Source: Actinotalea caeni (GTDB taxonomy: Bacteria; Actinomycetota; Actinomycetes; Actinomycetales; Beutenbergiaceae). From it: a DNA stretch of 64,000 bases. Positions 1-8,226 of the stretch are shown here, in pieces. Made by a program: the position numbers and the translations under genes. Location of the stretch: NCBI RefSeq assembly GCF_009733795.1, contig NZ_WNXX01000018.1:1-64000 (forward strand). Direction: 5' to 3'. The stretch's first letter is position 1; each line of letters opens with the position of its first letter. The notes beneath the pieces were generated by a model. The model was not told the origin of the DNA and did not search any database. It was given only the letters and a program-made list of their open reading frames with translations.

Positions 1-125
1 ACCGCCCGAGCCGACGCGCTGGCCCCATGGCTCAAGCACTACAACTACGCTCGAGCCCACACCGCCTGCGGAGGCAAGCCACCGATCAGCCGACTGTCAC
101 CAACGTGCTGACCGAGTACAACTAG
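1..125 (+). pseudogene. C-terminal remnant of an IS481/IS3-type transposase
   Basis: Frame 1 reads ...WLKHYNYARAHTACGGKPPISRL, the typical end of the DDE integrase-type transposase of IS481-like elements (HYN..R.HTA.GG..P). Frame 1 then stops at 109-111. Frame 3 gives VTNVLTEYN and a stop at 123-125, which is the tail expected for the family, so one base appears to be missing near 93-96. No terminal inverted repeat follows, because the stop codon of the opposing acetyltransferase begins at 124. I infer a broken relic; the rest lies outside the window. A sequencing error could also explain the frame change. Confidence 0.6.
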
Positions 126-718
126 GCGCCGTCGGCCCCGCGGGCCGCGAGCCACTCGGCGCGGGTGAGCTCGTAGACCACCTCGCCGTGCTCGGAACCG
201 GGCAGCGGGTCCTCCCACTCGCGCACCTCGGTGCGCACGTGGCGCATGCCGAGCTTGCGCATGACGCCGCGGCTGGCGGCGTTGACCGCCATCGTCTCGG
301 CCCAGAGCCGCTCCAGGCCCACGGCCGTGAAGCAGTGCTCGACGACGGCCCGGGCGCCCTCCGTCGCCAGCCCGCGCCCCCAGCGGTCGCGCCGGACCCG
401 CCAGCCGAGCTCCGCCGTCGTGGGCCGCTCGGGCACGGGGCGCGACGGCGAGGCGTCCCACCACCCGACGAACTCGCCGTCGACGAAGCCCACCCAGTAG
501 CCGAGGCCGGTGCGGTCGGCGTCGGTGTCGGCGCAGCGCGGGCCCCAGAACTCGGCGATCTCCTCGGGCGTGCGGGCGCGGCCGAGGAGGTAGCGCATCA
601 CCTCGGGGTCGGTGTCGAGCTGCTCAAGCAGCGGCAGGTGCTCGGGCCGCATCGGTCGCAGCTCGAGGCGCGCGGTGCGCAGCACCGGGCGCGTGGTGGC
701 GGTGTCCGTGTTCGTCAT
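122..718 (-). CDS. GNAT family N-acetyltransferase (RimJ/RimL type)
   Basis: A 198-residue protein with the pattern of the GNAT_3 (RimJ/RimL) family: an N-terminal RTARLELRPMR strand, a central ELGWRVRRDRWGRGLATEGA segment matching the acetyl-CoA pyrophosphate-binding motif A, and a late MRKLGMRHV motif. Such enzymes move an acetyl group from acetyl-CoA to an amine; the substrate cannot be read from sequence. It starts at ATG 718. Its TAG stop overlaps the end of the transposase remnant at 123-125, so the gene's 3' end is the junction with mobile DNA. It is monocistronic and converges on nothing else. Confidence 0.85.
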   Translation of the reverse strand: MTNTDTATTRPVLRTARLELRPMRPEHLPLLEQLDTDPEVMRYLLGRARTPEEIAEFWGPRCADTDADRTGLGYWVGFVDGEFVGWWDASPSRPVPERPTTAELGWRVRRDRWGRGLATEGARAVVEHCFTAVGLERLWAETMAVNAASRGVMRKLGMRHVRTEVREWEDPLPGSEHGEVVYELTRAEWLAARGADGA

Positions 719-777
719 CGGCCCACTCCTACCACCCGGGCGGGGGTCGGTGCGGAGCGATTTTCGTCGTCACGCGA

Positions 778-810
778 CGAGGCCCGGAGCCGTGACGGCT
801 CCGGGCCTCG
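778..810 (-). terminator. Hairpin terminator after nrdF
   Basis: A perfect inverted repeat with 14-base arms (778-791 and 797-810, CGAGGCCCGGAGCC and its complement); one more G-C pair leaves a TGA loop. It lies 27 bases past the nrdF stop codon. No T-run follows, as is common for terminators of high-GC actinobacteria. Confidence 0.8.
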
Positions 811-837
811 GTCATCCCGGCGGGTCGGCGAACGACC

Positions 838-1896
<1,059 letters not shown>

Positions 1897-1941
1897 TCAT
1901 GGACTGTCTGTTCGTGCCGGGCGCGGCGGCCGCCCGGCGGT

Positions 1942-1967
1942 GGCGCGGGGGCTCGCGCCCCCGCGCC
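1942..1967 (-). terminator. GC-rich hairpin directly after nrdE
   Basis: Perfect 11-base arms (GGCGCGGGGGC and complement; 1942-1952 and 1957-1967) around a TCGC loop, 6 bases past the nrdE stop. It could be a partial terminator, or a 3' processing or stability element, that sets different NrdE and NrdF levels. nrdF lies 108 bases further on the same strand, so read-through or an extra promoter is needed. Confidence 0.5.
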
Positions 1968-1973
1968 GCGGCG

Positions 1974-4139
1974 TCACAGCATGCAGCTGACGCAGCCCTC
2001 CACCTCGGTGCCCTCGAGCGCCATCTGGCGGAGCCGGATGTAGTAGAGCGTCTTGATGCCCTTGCGCCAGGCGTAGATCTGCGCCCGGTTGAGGTCACGA
2101 GTGGTGACGGTGTCCTTGAAGAACAGCGTGAGGCTGAGCCCCTGGTCCACGTGCTGCGTGGCAGCCGCGTAGGTGTCGATGATCTTCTCGTAGCCGATCT
2201 CGTACGCGTCCTGGAAGTACTCCAGGTTGTCGTTCGTCATGAACGGCGCCGGGTAGTAGACGCGCCCGATCTTGCCTTCCTTGCGGATCTCGATCTTGCT
2301 CGGGACCGGGTGGATCGAGGAGGTCGAGTTGTTGATGTAGCTGATCGAGCCGGTCGGCGGCACGGCCTGCAGGTTCTGGTTGTAGATGCCGTGCTCCATG
2401 ACCGAGGCCTTGAGCGCGCGCCAGTCGTCCTGCGTGGGGATGTGCACGTTGGCGTCGGCGAACAGCTGCGCGACCCGCTCGGTCGCCGGCTTCCACTCCT
2501 GCTCGGTGTACTTGTCGAAGAACTCACCGCTGGCGTACTTGCTCTTCTCGAAGCCGCCGAAGGCGCGGCCCCGCTCGATCGCGAGCTTGTTCGACTCGGT
2601 GAGGGCGTGGAACAGCACCGTGTAGAAGTAGATGTTGGTGAAGTCGATGCCCTCCTCGGACCCGTAGTGGATCCGCTCCCGCGCGAGGTAGCCGTGGAGG
2701 TTCATCTGGCCGAGGCCGATCGCGTGGCTGGACTCGTTGCCCTTCTCGATGCTGGGCACGGACTTGATCCTCGTCTGGTCGCTGACGGCGGTGAGCGCCC
2801 GGATCGCGGTGCCGACGGTCTTGCCGAGGTCGGGCGAGTCCATCGTCAGCGCGATGTTGAGCGAGCCGAGGTTGCAGGAGATGTCCTTGCCGACGTGGGC
2901 GTAGGACAGGTCCTCGTTGTAGGTCGACGCCGTCGACACCTGGAGGATCTCGCTGCACAGGTTCGAGTGCGTGATCTTGCCCTCGATCGGGTTCGCCCGG
3001 TTCACCGTGTCCTCGAACATGATGTACGGGTAGCCGGACTCGAACTGGATCTCGGCGATCGTGGTGAAGAACTCGCGGGCCTTGATCTTCTTCTTGCGGA
3101 TCCGGCCGTCGTCGACCATCTCGTGGTACTTCTCGGTGACGTTGATCTCGGCGAACGGCACCCCGTACACGCGCTCGACGTCGTAGGGCGAGAACAGGTA
3201 CATGTCCTCGTTCTTCTTCGCGAGCTCGAAGGTGATGTCGGGGATGACGACACCGAGCGAGAGCGTCTTGATGCGGATCTTCTCGTCGGCGTTCTCACGC
3301 TTGGTGTCGAGGAACCGCATGATGTCGGGGTGGTGCGCGTGCAGGTACACCGCACCCGCGCCCTGGCGCGCGCCGAGCTGGTTGGCGTAGGAGAAGGAGT
3401 CCTCGAGCAGCTTCATCACGGGGATGACGCCGGAGGACTGGTTCTCGATCTTCTTGATCGGGGCGCCGTGCTCGCGGATGTTGGACAGCAGCAGGGCGAC
3501 ACCGCCGCCGCGCTTGGACAGCTGCAGCGCGGAGTTGATCGCGCGGGCGATCGACTCCATGTTGTCCTCGATGCGCAGCAGGAAGCAGGAGACGGGCTCG
3601 CCGCGCTGCTTCTTGCCGGAGTTGAGGAAGGTCGGCGTGGCGGGCTGGAACCGGCCGGAGATGATCTCGTCGACCATCTCGAGCGCGAACTGCTGGTCGC
3701 CGTCGGCGAGCGTGAGCGCGACCATGACGACGCGGTCCTCGAAGCGCTCGAGGTAACGCTTCCCGTCGAAGGTCTTGAGGGTGTACGACGTGTAGTACTT
3801 GAACGCGCCGAGGAAGGTCTGGAAGCGGAACTTCTTCGCGTAGGCGTGGTCGAAGATCTGCTGGAGGAACTCGAACGGGTACTTGTCGAGCACCTCGCTC
3901 TCGTAGTAGCCGTGCTCGATGAGGTAGTTCAGCTTCTCCCGCAGGTTGTGGAAGAAGACCGTGTTCTGGTTGACGTGCTGCAGGAAGTACTGCCGCGCCG
4001 CCTCCTTGTCCTTGTCGAACTGGATCTCGCCGTTGGGGCCGTACAGGTTGAGGAGCGCGTTGAGGGCGTGGTAGTCCATCTCGCCCTGCGCGACCGCGGT
4101 TGGTGCGATCTCCTCGGTCTCGGTCAGCGTGGCAGCCAC
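1974..4139 (-). CDS. nrdE: Class Ib ribonucleoside-diphosphate reductase, alpha subunit
   Basis: A 721-residue large subunit, the usual length for NrdE. Visible family features are the [14 protein letters not shown] start, the conserved cysteine in [24 protein letters not shown], the active-site NLCSEILQ segment, the tyrosines of the radical path near [17 protein letters not shown], and the C-terminal CVSCML pair that is re-reduced by NrdH. GTG 4139 is preferred: it overlaps the end of nrdI by 16 bases, follows a GAGGGG motif, and gives the expected N-terminus. Part of nrdH-nrdI-nrdE-nrdF, so probably under NrdR control from upstream of nrdH. Confidence 0.96.
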   Translation of the reverse strand: MAATLTETEEIAPTAVAQGEMDYHALNALLNLYGPNGEIQFDKDKEAARQYFLQHVNQNTVFFHNLREKLNYLIEHGYYESEVLDKYPFEFLQQIFDHAYAKKFRFQTFLGAFKYYTSYTLKTFDGKRYLERFEDRVVMVALTLADGDQQFALEMVDEIISGRFQPATPTFLNSGKKQRGEPVSCFLLRIEDNMESIARAINSALQLSKRGGGVALLLSNIREHGAPIKKIENQSSGVIPVMKLLEDSFSYANQLGARQGAGAVYLHAHHPDIMRFLDTKRENADEKIRIKTLSLGVVIPDITFELAKKNEDMYLFSPYDVERVYGVPFAEINVTEKYHEMVDDGRIRKKKIKAREFFTTIAEIQFESGYPYIMFEDTVNRANPIEGKITHSNLCSEILQVSTASTYNEDLSYAHVGKDISCNLGSLNIALTMDSPDLGKTVGTAIRALTAVSDQTRIKSVPSIEKGNESSHAIGLGQMNLHGYLARERIHYGSEEGIDFTNIYFYTVLFHALTESNKLAIERGRAFGGFEKSKYASGEFFDKYTEQEWKPATERVAQLFADANVHIPTQDDWRALKASVMEHGIYNQNLQAVPPTGSISYINNSTSSIHPVPSKIEIRKEGKIGRVYYPAPFMTNDNLEYFQDAYEIGYEKIIDTYAAATQHVDQGLSLTLFFKDTVTTRDLNRAQIYAWRKGIKTLYYIRLRQMALEGTEVEGCVSCML

Positions 4140-4549
4140 AGTCGTTCCATCCCCTCTCGGACGTTGTCCACGTCCTCGGTCGTTCCCAGAAGCTCGAACT
4201 TGTACAGGTGGGGCACGCCGCACTTCGCGGCGATGATGTCGCCGGCGATGCAGTAGGCGGACCCGAAGTTGGTGTTCCCCGCGGAGACCACGCCGCGCAG
4301 CAGCCGGCGGTTGCGCTCGTCGTTGAGGAACTTGATGACCTGCTTCGGCACCGCGCCCTGTCCGTTGCCGCCCCCGTAGGTGGGGACGAACAGCACGTAG
4401 GGCTCGGTGACGACCAGGTGCGGCTCGGTCGGACGCAGCGGGATGCGCTGCGCGGGCAGGCCGAGGCGGTCCACGAATCGCTTCGTGTTCTCCGAGACCG
4501 ACGAGAAGTAGACGAGCGACAGCTGCTGGGTCGCGGTGCTCGTGCTCAC
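4124..4549 (-). CDS. nrdI: Flavodoxin-like NrdI
   Basis: A 141-residue flavodoxin-like protein that supplies the oxidant used to assemble the dimanganese-tyrosyl cofactor of NrdF. It shows the phosphate-loop-like [18 protein letters not shown] start, the [11 protein letters not shown] motif, and the [15 protein letters not shown] segment characteristic of NrdI. GTG 4549 was chosen because GAGAGGAG lies about 9 bases upstream. Its 3' end overlaps nrdE by 16 bases, which suggests translational coupling. A 187-base spacer with two hairpins separates it from nrdH. Confidence 0.95.
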   Translation of the reverse strand: MSTSTATQQLSLVYFSSVSENTKRFVDRLGLPAQRIPLRPTEPHLVVTEPYVLFVPTYGGGNGQGAVPKQVIKFLNDERNRRLLRGVVSAGNTNFGSAYCIAGDIIAAKCGVPHLYKFELLGTTEDVDNVREGMERLWLPR

Positions 4550-4700
4550 GCTGCTCGTCTCCTCTCGGTGGTGCTCAGGGGTGGGCGCGCGAGGGTGCGG
4601 CAAGGCAACCCGTCCCGGGCCCTCCCGGTCGGAAGGTGGTGCTGCGCACCCCGCCCGGAACCGGTCTCGGACGGGGTACGCAGGGTCTGTGTGGAGCTGT

Positions 4701-4739
4701 CGGCGGTCGTGGACCGCCGGTGACGGCGTGACGCCGTCA
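4701..4739 (-). other. Tandem hairpins at the nrdH 3' end
   Basis: Two adjacent perfect stems: CGGCGGTC/GACCGCCG (4701-4708 and 4712-4719) and TGACGGCG/CGCCGTCA (4721-4728 and 4732-4739), each with a 3-base loop. The nrdH stop codon forms the outer end of the second stem. They could attenuate or protect the short nrdH message and so raise NrdH over NrdI/E/F. That role is inference. Confidence 0.4.
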
Positions 4740-4988
4740 GGCGATCGCGGCGCTCTGCTGGGAGGCGGCGACGAGGGCCTTGATGCGGTCGGGCCGGAAA
4801 CCCGACCAGTGGTCGCCGTCGGCGAACACGACGGGGGCCTGCTGGTAGCCGAGGGCCTTCACCGACTCGAGGGCCTCGGCGTCCTTGCTGATGTCCACGA
4901 TCGTGTACTCGAGGCCGTACTTGTTCAGCGCCCGGTAGGTGGCGTCGCACTGCACGCATGCCGGCTTGCTGAAAACGGTGATGGTCAT
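4737..4988 (-). CDS. nrdH: Glutaredoxin-like NrdH redoxin
   Basis: An 83-residue thioredoxin-fold electron donor for NrdE. It has the redox motif CVQC in [16 protein letters not shown] and the NrdH signature WSGFRPDRI near the C-terminus. ATG 4988 follows GGAGGGG and begins the expected MTITVFSKP sequence. It is the first gene of the operon; the NrdR-like boxes lie about 190-230 bases upstream. Confidence 0.95.
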   Translation of the reverse strand: MTITVFSKPACVQCDATYRALNKYGLEYTIVDISKDAEALESVKALGYQQAPVVFADGDHWSGFRPDRIKALVAASQQSAAIA

Positions 4989-5173
4989 CCGGGTTCCCCT
5001 CCCTGGCCGCGGCGGCCGCAGCTCGTGCCCTGTTCCTGCGCTGTGCAATCACCCGCCGACCCCGTCCGAACCGGCTCGCGAGGCCCGTGATCAGGGGCTT
5101 CGCGCCGTCGGACGACGGCGATGTAACTACAACTTTGTCATTCGGAGGCGGATGTGCTCCGCCCACGTCTTCG

Positions 5174-5221
5174 ACACTACACCTAGTGGCCGACATCGCG
5201 CGATACCCCTAGGTGTTGTGT
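5174..5221 (-). promoter_or_regulatory. Pair of NrdR-like boxes upstream of nrdH
   Basis: ACACTACACCTAGTGG at 5174-5189, and in the opposite orientation ACACAACACCTAGGGG at 5206-5221. Box 1 holds the inverted repeat CACTA-CACC-TAGTG. The boxes are separated by 16 bases, so their centres are 32 bases apart, about three helical turns. That is the arrangement known for NrdR, the ATP/dATP-sensing repressor of nrd operons. A weaker third match, TAACTACAACTTTGTC, lies at 5124-5139. No nrdR gene is in the window. Confidence 0.75.
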
Positions 5222-5243
5222 CTGGCGTGTCGCGGCCTGCGTG

Positions 5244-5435
5244 TCGTCCACACGTCGACGGCGTGTCGATGTGCACGATCAGGGCCCTCCTGTGGGTGGC
5301 TCGGGCAACCGTGTGGACAGGGCTGTGCACACCCCGCGGGAGGGGTGCGCGGGTCCACAGGAACGGCGCGATCCGGCGCCGTCGGGCGGTGGAGAAGTTC
5401 AACCTCGCGTGCACAGCTCGTCCACCCCGTCCACA
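5244..5435. promoter_or_regulatory. Cluster of four DnaA-box-like GTCCACA sites
   Basis: GTCCACA occurs four times: TCGTCCACA 5244-5252 (+), CTGTCCACA 5312-5320 (-), GGGTCCACA 5351-5359 (+) and CCGTCCACA 5427-5435 (+). The actinobacterial DnaA box is TTGTCCACA. The rest of this 573-base gap between nrdH and doxX holds the NrdR-like boxes and no convincing gene. DnaA control of a ribonucleotide reductase operon is known in E. coli; here it is only a suggestion. Confidence 0.35.
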
Positions 5436-5561
5436 GGCAACCGGGACGGCTCGCCGTCCCGGGTGCCCCACGCGCCCCTCGAGCCCCGCGGTGCCGGGAG
5501 GGCGCGGTGCGACACGCCGACGGCCCGCTCCCGGGTCGGGGCGGGCCGTGCGGCGGGGCGG

Positions 5562-6056
5562 TCAGGAGGTGCGGAGCCGGGCACCGAGGGCGTGCGCCCC
5601 GACGACGAGCCCGGCCGCCGCCAGCACGATGTCCTTGAACACGTACTGCGCCTCCAGGCTGGGGCCGCCGGCGTACATGAGGTCGGGGAACAGCACCAGC
5701 GGCGACATGATCCCGACGAGCGCCACGGCCAGCATCACGAGACCGACCTTGAGGAGCCTGCCGGTGAGCAGGGTGAGCCCGATCACGGTCTCGATCACCG
5801 CCGTCAGGAAGACGGCGGCCTGGCCGCCCACGAGACCGAGCGTGAGGACCTCGATCGTCGCCGAGGCGAGGTCCTCGGCCGGGCTGAGGCCGGGCACGAG
5901 CTTCGGGATCCCGAAGGCCACGAAGACCAGGCCCAGGCTCACCCGCAGCAGCGTCACGCTGTGGGCGGCGAGCAGGTCGCGGGTGCGCGCCACCAGGCGT
6001 GACGGCGGGCGGTCCGGGGCTTGTGAGGGCAGTGGTGCGGTCGTCCAGGTCGACAT
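5562..6056 (-). CDS. DoxX-family membrane protein
   Basis: A 164-residue protein with four predicted membrane segments. It opens the transmembrane part with LLRVSLGLVFVAFGIPKLVPG, the DoxX signature (R..LG..F...G..K). DoxX-like proteins are small membrane proteins linked to redox or sulfur metabolism in some bacteria; the role here is unknown. ATG 6056 follows GAAGGAGC with 6-base spacing. Downstream of it lies the nrdH regulatory region. Confidence 0.85.
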   Translation of the reverse strand: MSTWTTAPLPSQAPDRPPSRLVARTRDLLAAHSVTLLRVSLGLVFVAFGIPKLVPGLSPAEDLASATIEVLTLGLVGGQAAVFLTAVIETVIGLTLLTGRLLKVGLVMLAVALVGIMSPLVLFPDLMYAGGPSLEAQYVFKDIVLAAAGLVVGAHALGARLRTS

Positions 6057-6147
6057 GGTGCGCTCCTTCGTGTGCGGGTGGTTGACGACGTCGTCCACGC
6101 TCCCGGGAACGGGCCTCGCTGCCATCGGCCCGTGAGCGTCACCTGCG

Positions 6148-6432
6148 CTACGCCTCGGCGCGGAGCGGGCGACGTCCGGCGACGTCCGGCGTCGACCCTC
6201 GTTCACGCGGCGACGCCCGGCGGGCCGACGCGCGCCTGGGGGCTGACCCCCAGGGGTCGACCGCGACCGGGCGGGGAGAGCACGTGGCCTCGGGCTCCGC
6301 ACGCACGACGACGGCGGTCACGGCGCCGCCGATCAGCAGCAGCCAGACCAGCGGGAAGATCCAGAACGGGAACGGCGGGCCGTAGCCGCCGTGCCAGGGG
6401 CCGTCGGCCAGGACCTGCGTGACGATCTCCAT
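6148..6432 (-). CDS. Small single-pass membrane protein, unknown function
   Basis: A 94-residue product with one hydrophobic segment (PFPFWIFPLVWLLLIGGAVTAVVV, about residues 20-45) after a Gly/Pro/His-rich WHGGYGPPFPF motif, and a basic Arg/Ser/Pro-rich tail. Many actinobacteria have such short Gly-Pro-Trp membrane proteins of unknown function, often near two-component genes. AAGGAGG 7 bases before ATG 6432 supports real translation. The tail may be poorly conserved. Confidence 0.6.
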   Translation of the reverse strand: MEIVTQVLADGPWHGGYGPPFPFWIFPLVWLLLIGGAVTAVVVRAEPEATCSPRPVAVDPWGSAPRRASARRASPRERGSTPDVAGRRPLRAEA

Positions 6433-6567
6433 GGGGAGCCTCCTTCGTGTGGGGATGCCACCAGCGTCCGGCGCCGGGGCTCCGTGCGGATCCGCCGGGG
6501 TGCGTGACTCCGGGTACGTCCGGTGACGTAGGGGGTCGGCGCGGAGCAGCCGGGACGCGCGGGTGTC

Positions 6568-6825
6568 ATGCACCGCGACCCGCAGTACGTGGACGAGCCC
6601 GCGCCAGGACTGTGGTGCGGGCGCTTCGTGGCTCTCGACCTCGTCGGGCGTCTGGCGACTGTTGCTGCACCGCTCGGCGGGGGCGCGACGCCCGTCACCG
6701 GCTCCGGGATGGGCCTGCCGGGCATGCGCGACCGCGTCGCCGCCGCGGGCGGCACCCTCGACATCGACCCCGGCCCGCCACGGTTCGTCGTGCGGGCCAC
6801 GCTCCCGACGGAGGAGGCCCCGTGA
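6568..6825 (+). pseudogene. Remnant of a sensor histidine kinase (ATPase C-terminus)
   Basis: Only the last ~45 codons look real: GSGMGLPGMRDRVAAAGGTLDI..FVVRATLP is the G2-box end of a NarL-type histidine kinase ATPase domain. No sensor, dimerisation or N/G1 boxes precede it; upstream bases quickly turn into the promoter region of the opposing small gene. Its TGA overlaps the response regulator's GTG (GTGA), the normal kinase-regulator junction. I infer that a deletion removed most of the kinase and left the downstream gene without its partner. Confidence 0.65.
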
Positions 6826-7475
6826 TCTCGGTGCTGATCGCCGACGACCAGGACATCGTGCGCCGCGGGCTCCGCGCACTGATCGAGGACGAGGACGGCC
6901 TGGAGCTGGTCGCCGAGGCCGCCGACGGCCTCGACGCCGTCGCTCTCGCGCGCCGGCACCGCCCCGACGTCGTGCTCATGGACATCCGGATGCCCGGCGT
7001 CGACGGCCTGGAGGCGACCCGGCGCATCGGCGCCGCGCCCGAGCTCGAGCACACCCGCGTCATCGTGCTCACGACCTTCGAGACCGACGCGTACGTGCTC
7101 GACTCGCTGCGCTTCGGCGCCAGCGGCTTCCTCCTCAAGGACGCCGGGCCCGACGAGATCCTCGCGGCGATCCGGGTGGTGCAGGAGGGGCAGGCGCTGC
7201 TCGCGCCGTCGGTGACCCGCCGAGTGGTGAGCGAGCTGCTGGAGGCCCGGGCGCGCGTGCTCACGCCGCACCCCAGGATCGGTGACCTCACCGCGCGCGA
7301 GCGCGAGGTCGTCGCGCTCGTCGGGCGCGGACTGTCCAACGACGAGATCGCCTCCGAGCTCGTGCTCAGCCCCGCCACCGCACGCACCCACGTGAGCCGC
7401 GCGATGATCAAGCTCGGTGCACGCGACCGCGCGCAGCTGGTCGTGTTCGCCTACCAGTCGGGCCTCGTGGACTGA
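6822..7475 (+). CDS. NarL/FixJ-family response regulator
   Basis: 217 residues: a receiver domain (acidic pair ADDQD, phospho-acceptor Asp in VVLMDIRMPGVDG near residue 54, conserved Thr in VLTTF, Lys in FLLKDAG) followed by a LuxR-type helix-turn-helix (LTAREREVVALVGRGLSNDEIA...TARTHVSR). It starts with GTG 6822, overlapping the kinase remnant by four bases and preceded by GGAGGAGG. With its kinase truncated, it is either orphaned, phosphorylated by another kinase, or used independently of phosphorylation. Confidence 0.92.
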   Translation: MISVLIADDQDIVRRGLRALIEDEDGLELVAEAADGLDAVALARRHRPDVVLMDIRMPGVDGLEATRRIGAAPELEHTRVIVLTTFETDAYVLDSLRFGASGFLLKDAGPDEILAAIRVVQEGQALLAPSVTRRVVSELLEARARVLTPHPRIGDLTAREREVVALVGRGLSNDEIASELVLSPATARTHVSRAMIKLGARDRAQLVVFAYQSGLVD

Positions 7476-7494
7476 TCCCAGGCCCGCACCGCCG

Positions 7495-8226
7495 TCAGGC
7501 CGACGCCGCCTCCCGCAGCCACGCCAGGAGCGCGAGCGGGTCGTCGGCGGTGCCGCCGTCGACACCCCACGCCAGCGCACGCTCGAGATCGTCCCGCTCG
7601 CGCAGCGGCCAGGCGTGCACCTGGTAGCCGAGGCCCTGCCAGTGCGCGACGTGCTCGGGCGTCAGGCCGGTCCAGTGGCAGTAGAACGCGCTCGCCGCGA
7701 TCTCCGCCAGCGCGGCCGCGAGCGCGGGCTGCCCGTCCGCGTCGGGGTGCGACCCGACGATCAGCCCGCGCGGCACGTCGGGCAGCAGCGTGCGCAGCGC
7801 CACCAGCGGCTCCGGGTGGAAGCTCGTCACCCACGTGCGCGCGGCGTGCGCGGGGTGCGACCGCAGGAACGCTGCGAAGGCCTCGACGCACGCCGGTGCC
7901 TTGATCTCCGCCTGGATCTCGACGCTCGTCGCCTCGTAGGCCTCCGCCAGCGTGACGACCGGGAGCCCCGAGGCGAGCGGGATCTCGCGCAGCTCGGCGA
8001 GGGTCAGCTCCGCCACCGGCCCGTGGCCGCGCCCGCGCTCGTCGGCCGCGACCCGGTCGAGGGTGTCGTCGTGCAGCACGACCAGCTCGCCGTCGGCGGT
8101 CATGCGGACGTCGAGCTCGATCTGGTCGACACCCGCCTCCTCGGCCAGCGCGAACGACGCGAGGCTGTTCTCGGGCCGGTGCGCCATCGCGCCCCGGTGG
8201 CCGACCGTGACGAAGCGGCGGCTCAC
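7495..8226 (-). CDS. Glycerophosphodiester phosphodiesterase
   Basis: A 243-residue GDPD-type TIM barrel that hydrolyses glycerophosphodiesters to glycerol-3-phosphate and an alcohol. Catalytic and metal motifs are present: GHRGAMAHRPENS (His-Arg and Glu), IELDVRMTADGELVVLHDDTLDR, IEIQAEIK, and a late HAWPLRE segment. No signal peptide is visible, so it is probably cytoplasmic. GTG 8226 overlaps the lacZ stop (GTGA), so it is translationally coupled behind lacZ. Confidence 0.9.
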   Translation of the reverse strand: MSRRFVTVGHRGAMAHRPENSLASFALAEEAGVDQIELDVRMTADGELVVLHDDTLDRVAADERGRGHGPVAELTLAELREIPLASGLPVVTLAEAYEATSVEIQAEIKAPACVEAFAAFLRSHPAHAARTWVTSFHPEPLVALRTLLPDVPRGLIVGSHPDADGQPALAAALAEIAASAFYCHWTGLTPEHVAHWQGLGYQVHAWPLRERDDLERALAWGVDGGTADDPLALLAWLREAASA

